Assembly (NCBI GenBank): GCA_963784805.1
Contig: CAWASR010000028.1
Span: 186,001 to 250,000 of the forward strand
Origin: Roseiarcus sp963784805
GTDB taxonomy: Bacteria; Pseudomonadota; Alphaproteobacteria; Rhizobiales; Beijerinckiaceae
Direction of reading: 5' to 3'
DNA: 64,000 bases
Below are positions 28,090 to 38,109 of the stretch, piece after piece (position 1 is the stretch's first letter; each line of letters begins with the position of its first letter). The translations under genes were made by a program, and so were the position numbers. The notes beneath the pieces were generated by a model. It was not told the origin of the DNA. It did not search any database and worked only from the letters and a program-made list of their open reading frames with translations.

Positions 28090-28365
28090 CGCTACCCTGC
28101 TCGCGCGGCGGATCAAAGCGCCGCAAAACCGGATCAGCCGGATCATTGCGGGCAAGCGCTCGATCACGGGCGACACGGCTTGCGCCTTGGTCACTGGTTC
28201 CGCAACAGCCCGGAGTTCTGGCTGAACTTGCAAACTTCCTACGATTTGCGCGTGGCTGAGCAGGCCGTCGGCAAGGAAATCGAGGCCCTGCCGGTCATGC
28301 GGGATTGGGCGAAGGCCATGTGGCCGGAAACCGCTCTAGCGCGCTTTGATCCTGCCCTGACCTAA
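28081..28365 (+). pseudogene. higA-like antitoxin pseudogene (copy 2), frameshifted and fused to IS6 remnant
   Basis: Second copy of the higA-like gene. Its 5' end is replaced by the IS6 transposase, with the junction around CGAGCTGAGC. One C is missing near 28179 compared with copy 1, so ARRIKAPQNRISRIIAGKRS is in one frame and HWFRNSPEFWLNLQ in the next. The tail is longer than in copy 1 (RDWAKAMWPETALARFDPA), which probably shows the ancestral C-terminus. Non-functional as written. Confidence 0.75.
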
Positions 28366-28484
28366 CGGCTGAATCGATCGGGCCGCGAAGCCCCCTGCCC
28401 CGTCACAACTTGAAACTGACCGCAATCTCGGCGGACAGGAGGCTGAGCACCAGCGCGACGTTCGAGGCCACAAACCAGTTCAAC
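28081..28484. repeat. Segmental duplication, copy 2
   Basis: Counterpart of 26226-26635. Here the antisense membrane-protein gene continues intact beyond the end of the repeat, so this copy keeps the original right side, whereas copy 1 stops inside that gene. Confidence 0.8.
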
Positions 28485-28792
28485 GTCTTGCGGTACTCGG
28501 TCGGATCGTCGTCTTCGAGCCTGAGCGAGCGCCACAGCGCATAGAGCTCGAGGGCGATCGCCGCCATCAGCATGCCCGCCGCGGCGATCGAAAGGGGCGA
28601 CCAGGCGCCCGGCGCCTCGAAGTTCCAATAGCGCATGAACAGCAGCGAGAAGCCGAGCAGGACCGTGATCGCCGAAATCACGCCCTGCCGGTAGCCGGCC
28701 GGAATCGGGACGCGGTCCTTCGCTTTCGGCGGTTCGGGGCTCGCGGCTCGCCCGTTGTCGAGCGCGCGCTCGCGCACGACTCCCTTTCGCAT
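28403..28792 (-). CDS. Small membrane protein of unknown function
   Basis: 129 residues with a charged N-terminal third (residues 1-35) and three hydrophobic segments (about residues 38-56, 66-86 and 104-127). I do not recognise a named family. Its ATG overlaps the rhaI stop by one base (TGATG), so it is translationally coupled to the rhamnose isomerase and is the last gene of rhaD-rhaI-orf. Its 3' end is duplicated at 26553-26636. Confidence 0.7.
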   Translation of the reverse strand: MRKGVVRERALDNGRAASPEPPKAKDRVPIPAGYRQGVISAITVLLGFSLLFMRYWNFEAPGAWSPLSIAAAGMLMAAIALELYALWRSLRLEDDDPTEYRKTLNWFVASNVALVLSLLSAEIAVSFKL

Positions 28793-30084
28793 CAGACGAT
28801 GCCCGACGACGAGCCTTGGGTCGCCGGACGCTCCTTGGCTTTGTGGGCGCGGTAATTCGAAGCGCGATAGACCGCGATCGGGTCGATCGCGCCGCCGCCC
28901 TTGAAGCGCGACTCAGCCAGGATCGGCGACACGTCGGCGGTGAAAGCCTCTTTGAGCAGGCTGCGCGCGCCGATGACGTCGTTGGCCTCTTGGGCTGCTT
29001 CGAGCGCTTTCCGGTCGATGAGAAGCGCCTGCGCATAGGCGCGCTGGACCTCGATCGCCGAGGCGATCAGGCTCTCGATCGGGTCGGTGACGTTATGCGA
29101 CTGGTCGAGCATATAGGCCGGGTTGAAGCCCGGCGCGCCGCGCGCCTCGGCGTCGACCAGTTCATTGAACACGAGGAACAGGCGGAACGGGTCGATCGAG
29201 CCGGCGTCGAGATCGTCGTCGCCGTATTTGGAATCATTGAAGTGAAAGCCGGCGAGCCGTCCGGCGCGGATCAGCCGCGCCACGATCTGCTCGATGTTGA
29301 CGTTGGGCGCGTGGTGTCCGAGGTCGACCAGGCACTGCGCCTTGGGTCCCAGCGCCTCGGCCGCCATCAGGCTCGTTCCCCAGTCGGAGATCACGGTCGA
29401 GTAGAAGGCCGGCTCGTAGAGCTTGTGCTCGACATACACCCGCCAGTCGCCGGGCAGGCGGGCGTAGACCTCGCCCATCGATTCCAGATACCAGTCGAAG
29501 ACGCGATTGAGGTTCGACTGGCCTGGGAAATTGGAGCCGTCGGCGATCCAGACCGTCAGCGCCTTCGAGCCGAGCTTCTCGCCGATCGCGATGCACTCGA
29601 CATTGTGGGCGATGGCCTGATCGCGCACTGCCTTCTGGCTGTGGGCGAGCGAACCGAACTTGTAGGAGAGCTTCTGGCCGGGCGCATCCTGGAAAGTGTT
29701 GGAGTTGACCGCGTCGAAACCCAAGCCCAGCGCCCTGGCGCGCTCGGCGAGCTCCCGGTAGTCGTCGACCTTGTCCCAGGGAAAATGCGGCGAGCAGGTC
29801 GGGGTCGCGCGGGTGAGCTGATGGATGGTCGCGCAATCCTCGAGCTTGTCGAATATTCCGCGCGGCTCGCCGGGGCCGGGAAAGCGCGCGAAGCGGGTGC
29901 CGCCGGTCCCGACGCCCCAGGTCGGGACCGCGACCGCGAAGGCGGCGACTTTCGCCCTGACGGCCTCGATATCGACGCCGGCGCGCTTCAGACGCCGGCC
30001 GAGCGCGCCATAATCGTCCGCCTGCGCGGCGGCGTTCCTGGCGTTCGCCTCGCCGATCAGCGCCTCAGGGATGCGATAGACCAT
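28792..30084 (-). CDS. rhaI: L-rhamnose isomerase (Pseudomonas stutzeri-type)
   Basis: Sugar isomerase of the xylose-isomerase-like TIM-barrel group, 430 residues, interconverting L-rhamnose and L-rhamnulose. Metal-site segments are visible: VEHKLYEPAFYS (Glu), LVDLGHHAPNVNIEQ (Asp and His) and FHFNDSKYGDDDLD (Asp). The ATG at 30084 is chosen because the frame upstream is the translation of an interspersed palindromic repeat. It lies downstream of the rhamnulose-1-phosphate aldolase gene on the same strand, as in rhizobia, where RhaI and RhaD work together. Such isomerases are often promiscuous toward other aldoses. Confidence 0.9.
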   Translation of the reverse strand: MVYRIPEALIGEANARNAAAQADDYGALGRRLKRAGVDIEAVRAKVAAFAVAVPTWGVGTGGTRFARFPGPGEPRGIFDKLEDCATIHQLTRATPTCSPHFPWDKVDDYRELAERARALGLGFDAVNSNTFQDAPGQKLSYKFGSLAHSQKAVRDQAIAHNVECIAIGEKLGSKALTVWIADGSNFPGQSNLNRVFDWYLESMGEVYARLPGDWRVYVEHKLYEPAFYSTVISDWGTSLMAAEALGPKAQCLVDLGHHAPNVNIEQIVARLIRAGRLAGFHFNDSKYGDDDLDAGSIDPFRLFLVFNELVDAEARGAPGFNPAYMLDQSHNVTDPIESLIASAIEVQRAYAQALLIDRKALEAAQEANDVIGARSLLKEAFTADVSPILAESRFKGGGAIDPIAVYRASNYRAHKAKERPATQGSSSGIV

Positions 30085-30102
30085 AAATTCCTCCCTTCGC
30101 CC

Positions 30103-30197
30103 GTCGTTGCGAGAAGCGTGAGCGACGAAGAAATCCAGGAGATCGCGGGGCTGCGGCGTCGACCTGGATTGCTTCGCTTCGCTCGCAATGACGGCCT
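30103..30197. repeat. Interspersed inverted-repeat element between rhaD and rhaI
   Basis: About 95 bases forming a long imperfect hairpin: the left arm GTCGTTGCGAGAAGCG and the right arm CGCTTCGCTCGCAATGAC are near inverse complements, with AATCCAGG/CCTGGATT as inner arms. This is a dispersed element I recall from Hyphomicrobiales genomes, read in one frame as VIASEAKQSRS. In the rhaDI transcript it could act as a stem-loop that tunes stability or partial termination. Confidence 0.7.
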
Positions 30198-30208
30198 CTG
30201 AATGCACG

Positions 30209-32314
30209 CTACCTGGTGAAACTCACCGCGTTGCCGGCGTCGACGTTGAGGATGTTGCCGGTGCTCTTGGCGGACAGATCGGAGGCGAAATAATAGACCG
30301 CCTCGGCGATGTCTTCGGGATAGACCGACAGCTTCAGCATCGAGCGCTGGCGGTAGACCTCTTCGAGTTCCGCCTCGCTGACCTTGTTCGAGGCCGCCCT
30401 CTGGGCCCGCCATTCCCCCTGCCAGATCTTGGAGCCGCGCAGCACGGCGTCCGGATTGACGGTGTTGGCGCGGATGCCGTACGGGGCGCCTTCGAGCGCC
30501 AGACAGCGCGCCAGATGCACTTCCGCCGCCTTGGCGGCGCAATAGGCCGACGCGCCCGCCGACGCGGCCAGCGCGTTCTTCGAGGCGATGAAGACGATGC
30601 TGCCGCCGAGCCCCTGATCCTTCATGATCCGGTAGCCGGACCGGGCGGAGAGAAAATACCCGGTGGCGAGGATTGCGATATTGCGGTTCCACAACTCGAG
30701 CGAGGTGTCCTCGAACGGCGAGGCCGAGGCGATGCCGGCGTTGGAGACCAGAATGTCGAGCCCGCCATAGGCGAGGACGGCCTCGCGGAAGGCGGCCTCG
30801 ACCGCCTTCTCGTCCGTCACGTCCGCAACGACGCCGGTCGCGGCGTCCTTGCCGAAGCGCTGGCGGAATTCGGCCACGGTTTCCTCGAGGCCTTTCGCGT
30901 CGATGTCGGCGAACACGACGCAGGCGCCTTCGCCCATCAGCCGCGCCGCGATCGCCCGCCCGATGCCGCCGGCGCCGCCGGTCACCAGCGCGACGCGCCC
31001 GGCGAGCGATTTCGCCTTCGGCATCCGTTGCAGCTTCGCCTCTTCCAGCAGCCAGTATTCGATGTCGAAAGCTTCCTGCTCGGCGAGCCCGACGTAGCGG
31101 CTGACGCTTGCGGCGCCGCGCATGACATTGATCGCATTGAGATAGAATTCGGCGGCGATGCGGGCCGTCGCCTTGTCCTTGGCGAAGGACAGCATGCCGA
31201 CGCCGGGCGCGAGGTAAATGACCGGGTTGGGATCGCGCATCGGCGGCGAGTTCGCGTGCTTGCAGCGCTGGTAATAGGCCGTGTAGCCGGCGCGATAGTC
31301 GTCGAGCCTCTGGTCGAGCGAACCGATGACCGCGTCGAGGTTGGGCGACGCGGGATCGAAGGCCAGCACCAGCGGCCGGATCTTGGTGCGCAGGAAATGA
31401 TCCGGGCAGGAAGTTCCGAGCGCGGCCAAGGCCTCGAGGTCGCGCGAATTGACGAATTCCAGCACCGCCGGCGCGTCGGTGAAATGTCCGATCTTGCGCT
31501 CGCCGGCGGAAATGCGCTTGCGGATGGCGGGCAGCAGCGCGGCTGCGGCTTCGCGCCGCCCGGCCGGCGACAGCGCCTTGACGCGCGGCCCGCCGAAAGT
31601 CTCCCCGCGCCCGTTCGCGCCGAGCCAGGCCGCGGCCTTGTTGATTGTCGCCAGCGTCGTCCGGTAGCAGTCCTTCGCGGTCGGTCCCCAGGTGAAGAGG
31701 CCATGGCCGCCGAGCACGACGCCCTTGAGAGCCGGGTTGGCTTCCGCCATCGCCCCCAGCTTGAGGCCGAGGTCGAAGCCCGGCCGCTGCCACGGCAGAA
31801 AGCCGAGTTCGCCGCCGAACGTCTCGCGGGTGAGCGCTTCGGCGTTTTCGCTGGCCGCGAGCGCGATGACCGCGTCGGCGTGAACGTGATCGACATGGAC
31901 ATGGGGAACGAAGGCGTGCAGCGGCGTGTCGATCGAGGCGGCGCGCGGATTGAGGTTGAAGGTGCAATGATTGAACAGCGCGACCATCTCGTCTTCATGC
32001 GCGAGGCCGCGGTAGATCGACTTGAGGCCGATGAGCTTATCGAGATAGAGGGTCGAAAAGCCGTCGAGCTTCATCGACCCGATGTCCCCGCCCGAGCCCT
32101 TGACCCAGAGAACCTTCGCCGGCGCGCCGGTGAGCGGATCCGCGCCCATGACCTTGGCGGAGGTGTTGCCGCCGCCGAAATTGGTGATGCGAAGGTCGCT
32201 GCCGAGCAGGTTGGAGCGGTAAAGCAGAAGGCCGGGTTCGTCGAGCGTCGCCGCGTGGGCGTCGTCCCAAAGATCCGCCAATGGAGCCTCGAAGCGGGGA
32301 TGTTCGCCGCCCAT
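30209..32314 (-). CDS. rhaD: Bifunctional rhamnulose-1-phosphate aldolase / short-chain dehydrogenase
   Basis: Two-domain protein of 701 residues. Residues about 1-400 form a class II (zinc) aldolase domain with zinc-ligand histidines in HVHVDHVHADAV and GGHGLFTWG. Residues about 430-701 form an SDR domain with the nucleotide motif TGGAGGIG, NAGIAS and the catalytic YCAAKAAE. The aldolase would split L-rhamnulose-1-phosphate to dihydroxyacetone phosphate and L-lactaldehyde; the dehydrogenase half probably oxidises lactaldehyde. This fusion is typical of rhizobial and some other bacterial rhamnose loci. Divergent from the regulator gene. Confidence 0.92.
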   Translation of the reverse strand: MGGEHPRFEAPLADLWDDAHAATLDEPGLLLYRSNLLGSDLRITNFGGGNTSAKVMGADPLTGAPAKVLWVKGSGGDIGSMKLDGFSTLYLDKLIGLKSIYRGLAHEDEMVALFNHCTFNLNPRAASIDTPLHAFVPHVHVDHVHADAVIALAASENAEALTRETFGGELGFLPWQRPGFDLGLKLGAMAEANPALKGVVLGGHGLFTWGPTAKDCYRTTLATINKAAAWLGANGRGETFGGPRVKALSPAGRREAAAALLPAIRKRISAGERKIGHFTDAPAVLEFVNSRDLEALAALGTSCPDHFLRTKIRPLVLAFDPASPNLDAVIGSLDQRLDDYRAGYTAYYQRCKHANSPPMRDPNPVIYLAPGVGMLSFAKDKATARIAAEFYLNAINVMRGAASVSRYVGLAEQEAFDIEYWLLEEAKLQRMPKAKSLAGRVALVTGGAGGIGRAIAARLMGEGACVVFADIDAKGLEETVAEFRQRFGKDAATGVVADVTDEKAVEAAFREAVLAYGGLDILVSNAGIASASPFEDTSLELWNRNIAILATGYFLSARSGYRIMKDQGLGGSIVFIASKNALAASAGASAYCAAKAAEVHLARCLALEGAPYGIRANTVNPDAVLRGSKIWQGEWRAQRAASNKVSEAELEEVYRQRSMLKLSVYPEDIAEAVYYFASDLSAKSTGNILNVDAGNAVSFTR

Positions 32315-32345
32315 GGGTCTTCCTCTCGATTTCGCGCGATTTTGA

Positions 32346-32369
32346 GCGATCCTTAGAGCAAATGATCGC
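32346..32369. promoter_or_regulatory. Inverted repeat, candidate rhamnose-regulator operator
   Basis: GCGATC (32346-32351) and GATCGC (32364-32369) are perfect arms with a 12-base AT-rich spacer, in the 208-base region between the divergent rhaD and regulator genes. A second feature nearby, the direct repeat TTGATCGAGC/TTGATTGACA (32437-32456), could be an alternative site. Regulator binding is inference. Confidence 0.35.
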
Positions 32370-32522
32370 GGCGCGTCAATGGTTTCAGGTTTTGGGTTTA
32401 AGGTTTTGCGCTCGGGCGCCAGCGGAGTGAGCGTATTTGATCGAGCTTGATTGACAGTGCATGGCGCCTATGGCACGAAGGCTCAAACAACCAAAGCTCA
32501 TTCGAGGAAGCGGCAAGGGGCC

Positions 32523-33331
32523 ATGCGCGAACGACAACGCGCCGAAATCGTCCGCAATCTGCTCGCCGAGCGGGGCTTCCTCTCGATCGCCGACGTCATG
32601 GCCGCGACCGGCGTCTCGGCCGCGTCGGCGCGGCGCGACGCCGGACGTCTGGCCGAGGCGGGCGTCGCCGAGCGGGTGCATGGCGGCATCCAGGCGATCG
32701 GCGACGTCTTTTCCAGCCCGGAGGCCCAGACGCCGCTTTCGACCCGCGCGTTCGAGGTCAGCCGTACCATCAATATCGAAGCCAAACGCGCGATCGCGCG
32801 CAAGGCGGTCGAACTGTGCGCCGACGGCGACGTGATCATCGTCAACGGCGGCTCCACGACCTTCCAGATGTCGGAGTTCCTGCGCGGCGCGCGGCTCAAG
32901 ATTCTGACCAACTCCTATCCGCTGGCCGAGTTCCTCATTCACGAGACCCAGAACCGGGTCGCCCTGCCGGGCGGAGAAGTCTATCGCGATCAGAAGCTGA
33001 TCGTCGCGCCGTTCGACGACGACGCCATTCAGCATTATTCCGCTCGGCTCATGTTCATGAGCGCGATCTCGATCGGGCCGCTCGGAATCATCGAAGGCGA
33101 TCCGCTGATCGCCAGCGCGGAGACGAAGCTGCTCAAGCGCGCCGAGAAACTCATTGTGCTTGCCGACGCCTCGAAGTTCGTCGCTCGCGGAAGCCTCGTC
33201 GTCTGCCCGCTGTCGCGCGTCCATATGCTGATCACCGACGCAGGCGCGCCGCCGGAGGCGCTCGCCATGCTGCGCGAGGCGGGCGTGCCCACGATTGTCG
33301 TCGATTCCGGGCCGCGCTCGACGGTGGCGGC

Positions 33332-33335
<4 letters not shown>
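32523..33335 (+). CDS. rhaR: DeoR-family regulator of the rhamnose locus
   Basis: Repressor of 270 residues. It starts MRERQRAEIVRNLLAERGFL and has the helix-turn-helix SIADVMAATGVSAASARRDA and a DeoR effector domain (VNGGSTTFQMSEFL and LPGGEVYRDQK). The ATG at 32523 gives the standard DeoR N-terminus; the frame open upstream lacks family sequence. It is divergent from rhaD and heads the transport operon; its stop overlaps the ATPase GTG start by four bases (GTGA). In Rhizobium the DeoR-type RhaR represses rhamnose genes, which fits this position. Confidence 0.87.
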
Positions 33336-34878
<1,543 letters not shown>

Positions 34879-34882
<4 letters not shown>

Positions 34883-35877
34883 CCGCGGTCGCGATCGCAA
34901 GCGCCGGGAGCGCGCGCGGCGGGCTATTGCGCCGCTTCGCCTCGCAGGAAGCGCTGCTCACGGTTGCGGTCATCGGTCTCGCGATCGCGGTCGGATTCGT
35001 CAATCCACGTTTCCTCGCCAGCCGCAATCTCGCCGATATTCTGCTCGGCAACGCCTACATCGCCGTGGCGGCGGTCGGCATGTCGATGGTGATCATTTCT
35101 GGCAATATCGACATCTCCGTCGGCGCGCTGATCGGGGTGCTGGCGACCGTCAGCGGCTCGCTCGCTGTCGGCGGCGCGCCGATCATTGTCGCCTGGCTGG
35201 TGCCGCTCGTGATCGGAGTTGCGGTGATGGCGGCGCAGGGAGCCATCGTCGCATACCTGCGCATTCCCTCGATCGTCGTCACGCTTGGCATGCTGTCGAT
35301 CCTGAAGGGCGGCCTCATCAGCGTCACCGGCGGCAGATGGATCACCGACCTTCCGGCGCAATTCCATCTCGCCGACATGCAGTTATTCGGCGTGCTGCCG
35401 ATGCCGGTGCTGATCATGATCCTCACCACCGTTCTGGCGGCGTTCTGGATGCGCTACAGCCCCACCGGACGGGCCATCTACGCGACGGGGGGCAATGCCG
35501 AGGCCGCGCGCTTATGCGGCGTCTCGCCTCAGCGCACGGTCGTCATGGTGTTCGCGCTGCATGGCTTCTTCGCCGGCCTGGCCTCGCTGGTCTATGCGAC
35601 GCAGCTTCGCGTCATCCAGTCCACGACGCCATCGGGTCTCGAGCTCACCGTCATCACCGCCGCCGTCGTCGGCGGGGTCAGCATTCTGGGCGGCGTAGGC
35701 ACCGTGGTCGGCTCGACGCTGGCGGCGATCCTGATCGCCGAGATCACCAGCGCGCTGGTCTTCATCAATGTCTCTCCATACTGGACCGACTCCGTGAAGG
35801 GGGCGCTGATCCTGGTGACCGTGATCGCCGACATCCTGCGCCGCCAGCGCCGCGCCGCGCGGGGATGGAAGCGATGA
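34879..35877 (+). CDS. rhaP: Rhamnose-type sugar ABC transporter permease 1
   Basis: BPD_transp_2 family inner-membrane permease, 332 residues. The GTG start overlaps the ATPase stop by four bases. Hydrophobic segments span residues 25-320, and the conserved coupling region is VVGGVSILGGVGTVVGSTLA. It would pair with the next gene's product as a heterodimer, unlike the single-permease system at 2-3 kb. Confidence 0.92.
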
Positions 35878-36845
35878 GCGCCGCCGCCCAAGCCGACGCT
35901 CGCCGGGTCCCATGGTGGCTCAAGCGGCACGAGACGCTGCTCGCGATCATTCTTGCGATCGCGCTCGTCGGCCTGGGCGCCTTCAACGGCCGCTTTCTCA
36001 CCGTCGACAACCTGCTCAACCAGGGCCGGTTCATGACCGAGATCGGCCTCATCGCGCTGCCCATGACCTTCGTCATCATCACCGGCGGCATCGATCTCTC
36101 CGTCGGCGCGATTGTTGGGTTGTGCGCGATCGTGCTCGGCGTTTTCTGGAAGTCGTTTGGCTTTCCGCTGCCGCTGGCGATCGTATTCTCGATCGCCGTC
36201 GGCGGCCTTGCCGGCTTCTTCAACGGGCTCATAATCACCCGCGTGAAGGTGCCCCCGCTTATCATGACCATCGCGACCCTGGCTCTCTATCGAGGCCTGG
36301 CCGAGGGGATCAGCCAGGGTCGTTCCGTGCGCGGCTATCCGCAATGGTTCTATTTTCTCGGCCAGGAGAGCGTCGCCGGCGTGCCGACGCAGGTGTGGAT
36401 TCTGCTGATCGCCATCATCGTCTTCGGCGTCGTCCTCGACCGCACGACCTTTGGCCGCACGCTCTATGCGATCGGCGCCAACGAGACCGCGGCGCGCTTT
36501 TCCGCGCTCTCCGTCGATCGGGTGAAACTCATCGTCTACACGCTGTCCGGCCTGATGTCGGGCCTCTCCGCCTTCGTGCTCGTGTCGCGGGTGACGACGA
36601 CCCGCTCGGACATGGGAACCGGCTACGAACTCGACGTCATCGCGGCCGTGGTGCTCGGCGGGGCCAGCATATTCGGCGGCTCCGGCACGATCTGGGGCAC
36701 GGCGATCGGATTGGCGATGATCCAGCTTCTGAAGGACGGATTGGCGTTGACGGGCGTGAAAGGCGACGCGACAATCGTCGTCATCGGCGTTGCGCTCATA
36801 GTTTCGGTGTTGATCGCGAGTTCCCTCCAGCGCCGCCGCGAGTAA
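35874..36845 (+). CDS. rhaQ: Rhamnose-type sugar ABC transporter permease 2
   Basis: Second permease, 323 residues, starting with the ATG that overlaps the previous stop (ATGA). The coupling loop LGGASIFGGSGTIWGTAIG and about nine hydrophobic segments identify the family; a basic RRVPWWLKRH N-terminus precedes the first segment. A frame open far upstream overlaps permease 1 and is rejected. Confidence 0.92.
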   Translation: MSAAAQADARRVPWWLKRHETLLAIILAIALVGLGAFNGRFLTVDNLLNQGRFMTEIGLIALPMTFVIITGGIDLSVGAIVGLCAIVLGVFWKSFGFPLPLAIVFSIAVGGLAGFFNGLIITRVKVPPLIMTIATLALYRGLAEGISQGRSVRGYPQWFYFLGQESVAGVPTQVWILLIAIIVFGVVLDRTTFGRTLYAIGANETAARFSALSVDRVKLIVYTLSGLMSGLSAFVLVSRVTTTRSDMGTGYELDVIAAVVLGGASIFGGSGTIWGTAIGLAMIQLLKDGLALTGVKGDATIVVIGVALIVSVLIASSLQRRRE

Positions 36846-36902
36846 GCGTGCGCTTTGCGAGGGCCAACGCCGCCTTCGGCGGCAATCAGGGAGGAGCCAG
36901 AA

Positions 36903-38027
36903 ATGAGAGCCAGATATTTGACGACCACCGCGGCGGCGATGTTCGCCCTCGCCATCACGGCGGACGGCGCGAACGCGGCGGGCAAGTGGGACGGCGCGGA
37001 CGATCTGCCGACCAATCCGCTCGCCTGCACCGCTGGCGGAGCGGAGACCCCGGCGGCAGCCAAGCCCTATGACGGCGGCCAGGCGACCAATCCCCCTGAT
37101 CTGGCAGGCAAGGAGATCACCCTCGTCGACGTGCCGAAGCTGATCGGCATCGGCTATTTCGCCGCCACCACCAAGGGCATGCAAGACGCCGCCAAGGAAC
37201 TCGGCAACGTCAAGGTGTCGACCGACGGGCCGACCGAAGCCAAGATCGACGAGCAGATCAAGTTCATCGACAATTATATCACCCGCGGCGTCAACGGCAT
37301 TCTGTTCGCCGCCAACGATCCGGTCGCGATCGCGCCGGTGCTGAAGAAGGCGCTGTCGAAGGGCATTCATGTCGTCGGCTACGACGCCAACTCGACCCCA
37401 GACGCGCGCGAATGGTTCGTGAACCAGGCGCAGTTCAACGGCATCGCCAAGTCGATGATGGATTCGATGGCCAAGGAGATCGGCGAGGACGGCAGCTTCG
37501 CAATCGTCACTTCGACCTTCACCACGCCCAACCAGGCGCGCTGGATCGCCGAAATGGAGGCCTACACCGCCAAGTGCCATCCAAAGATGAAGTGGCTGGA
37601 GACGGTCGAGGCGCAGGAGGACAACAATCTTTCGTTCAACCAGGCGACGACGCTGATCAACAAATACGGCGACAAGCTCAAAGGCCTGTTCGGCATGACC
37701 TCGGTGGCGACGCCCGCCTCCGCCGAAGCGGTGACCAAGGCGGGGCTATGCGGCAAGGTCGCGGTCGTGGGCCTCGCAACCCCGAATGCGATGAAGCCCT
37801 ATGTCAAAACAGGTTGCGTAAAATCGGTCGTGCTGTGGAACCCGGTCGATCTCGGTTACGCCGCCGTCTATGTGATGCGCGCGGTCGTGGACGGCAAGCT
37901 GAAACCCGGCTCGACCTCGGTTGAAGCGGGCAAGCTCGGTAAGCTCAACGTCGTCAACGGCAGCGAAATCCTGCTTGGGCCGCCCTTCATCTACAACAAA
38001 GACAACGTCGACAAGTTTAACTTCTGA
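36903..38027 (+). CDS. rhaS: Periplasmic substrate-binding protein, rhamnose ABC transporter
   Basis: Binding protein of 374 residues with a signal peptide ending about GANAAG (residues 1-25). The mature protein has LVDVPKLIGIGYFAATTKGM, GYDANSTPDAREWFVNQ and LWNPVDLGYAAVYVM, typical of the rhamnose/autoinducer-type branch of periplasmic-binding-protein 4 proteins. An SD-like GGGAGGAG lies 8-10 bases before the ATG at 36903. It follows the permeases by 57 bases; a strong stem-loop after its stop may separate its expression from the kinase. In Rhizobium loci the binding protein is first; here it is after the permeases. Confidence 0.9.
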   Translation: MRARYLTTTAAAMFALAITADGANAAGKWDGADDLPTNPLACTAGGAETPAAAKPYDGGQATNPPDLAGKEITLVDVPKLIGIGYFAATTKGMQDAAKELGNVKVSTDGPTEAKIDEQIKFIDNYITRGVNGILFAANDPVAIAPVLKKALSKGIHVVGYDANSTPDAREWFVNQAQFNGIAKSMMDSMAKEIGEDGSFAIVTSTFTTPNQARWIAEMEAYTAKCHPKMKWLETVEAQEDNNLSFNQATTLINKYGDKLKGLFGMTSVATPASAEAVTKAGLCGKVAVVGLATPNAMKPYVKTGCVKSVVLWNPVDLGYAAVYVMRAVVDGKLKPGSTSVEAGKLGKLNVVNGSEILLGPPFIYNKDNVDKFNF

Positions 38028-38041
38028 AACGACTCGATTGG

Positions 38042-38071
38042 TCGCCCGGCCTCCTGAGTGGGGCCGGGCGA
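38042..38071 (+). terminator. Stem-loop after binding-protein gene (attenuator-like)
   Basis: TCGCCCGGCC (38042-38051) and GGCCGGGCGA (38062-38071) form a perfect 10-base GC-rich stem with a 10-base loop. There is no U-run after it (AATCTTTC), so it is more likely an mRNA-stabilising hairpin or partial terminator, helping make more binding protein than kinase. Confidence 0.55.
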
Positions 38072-38109
38072 AATCTTTCGCCTCGACCAGACACCCCGGG
38101 GTTGAGAAC

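Noticed and set aside
30188..32356. 722-codon open frame on the plus strand opposite rhaD
   Set aside because: Antisense shadow; rhaD has clear aldolase and SDR motifs, and the opposite frame shows none.
35592..37580. 662-codon minus-strand frame opposite the permease and binding-protein genes
   Set aside because: Shadow of rhaP, rhaQ and rhaS; composition is typical of reverse-complemented high-GC coding DNA.
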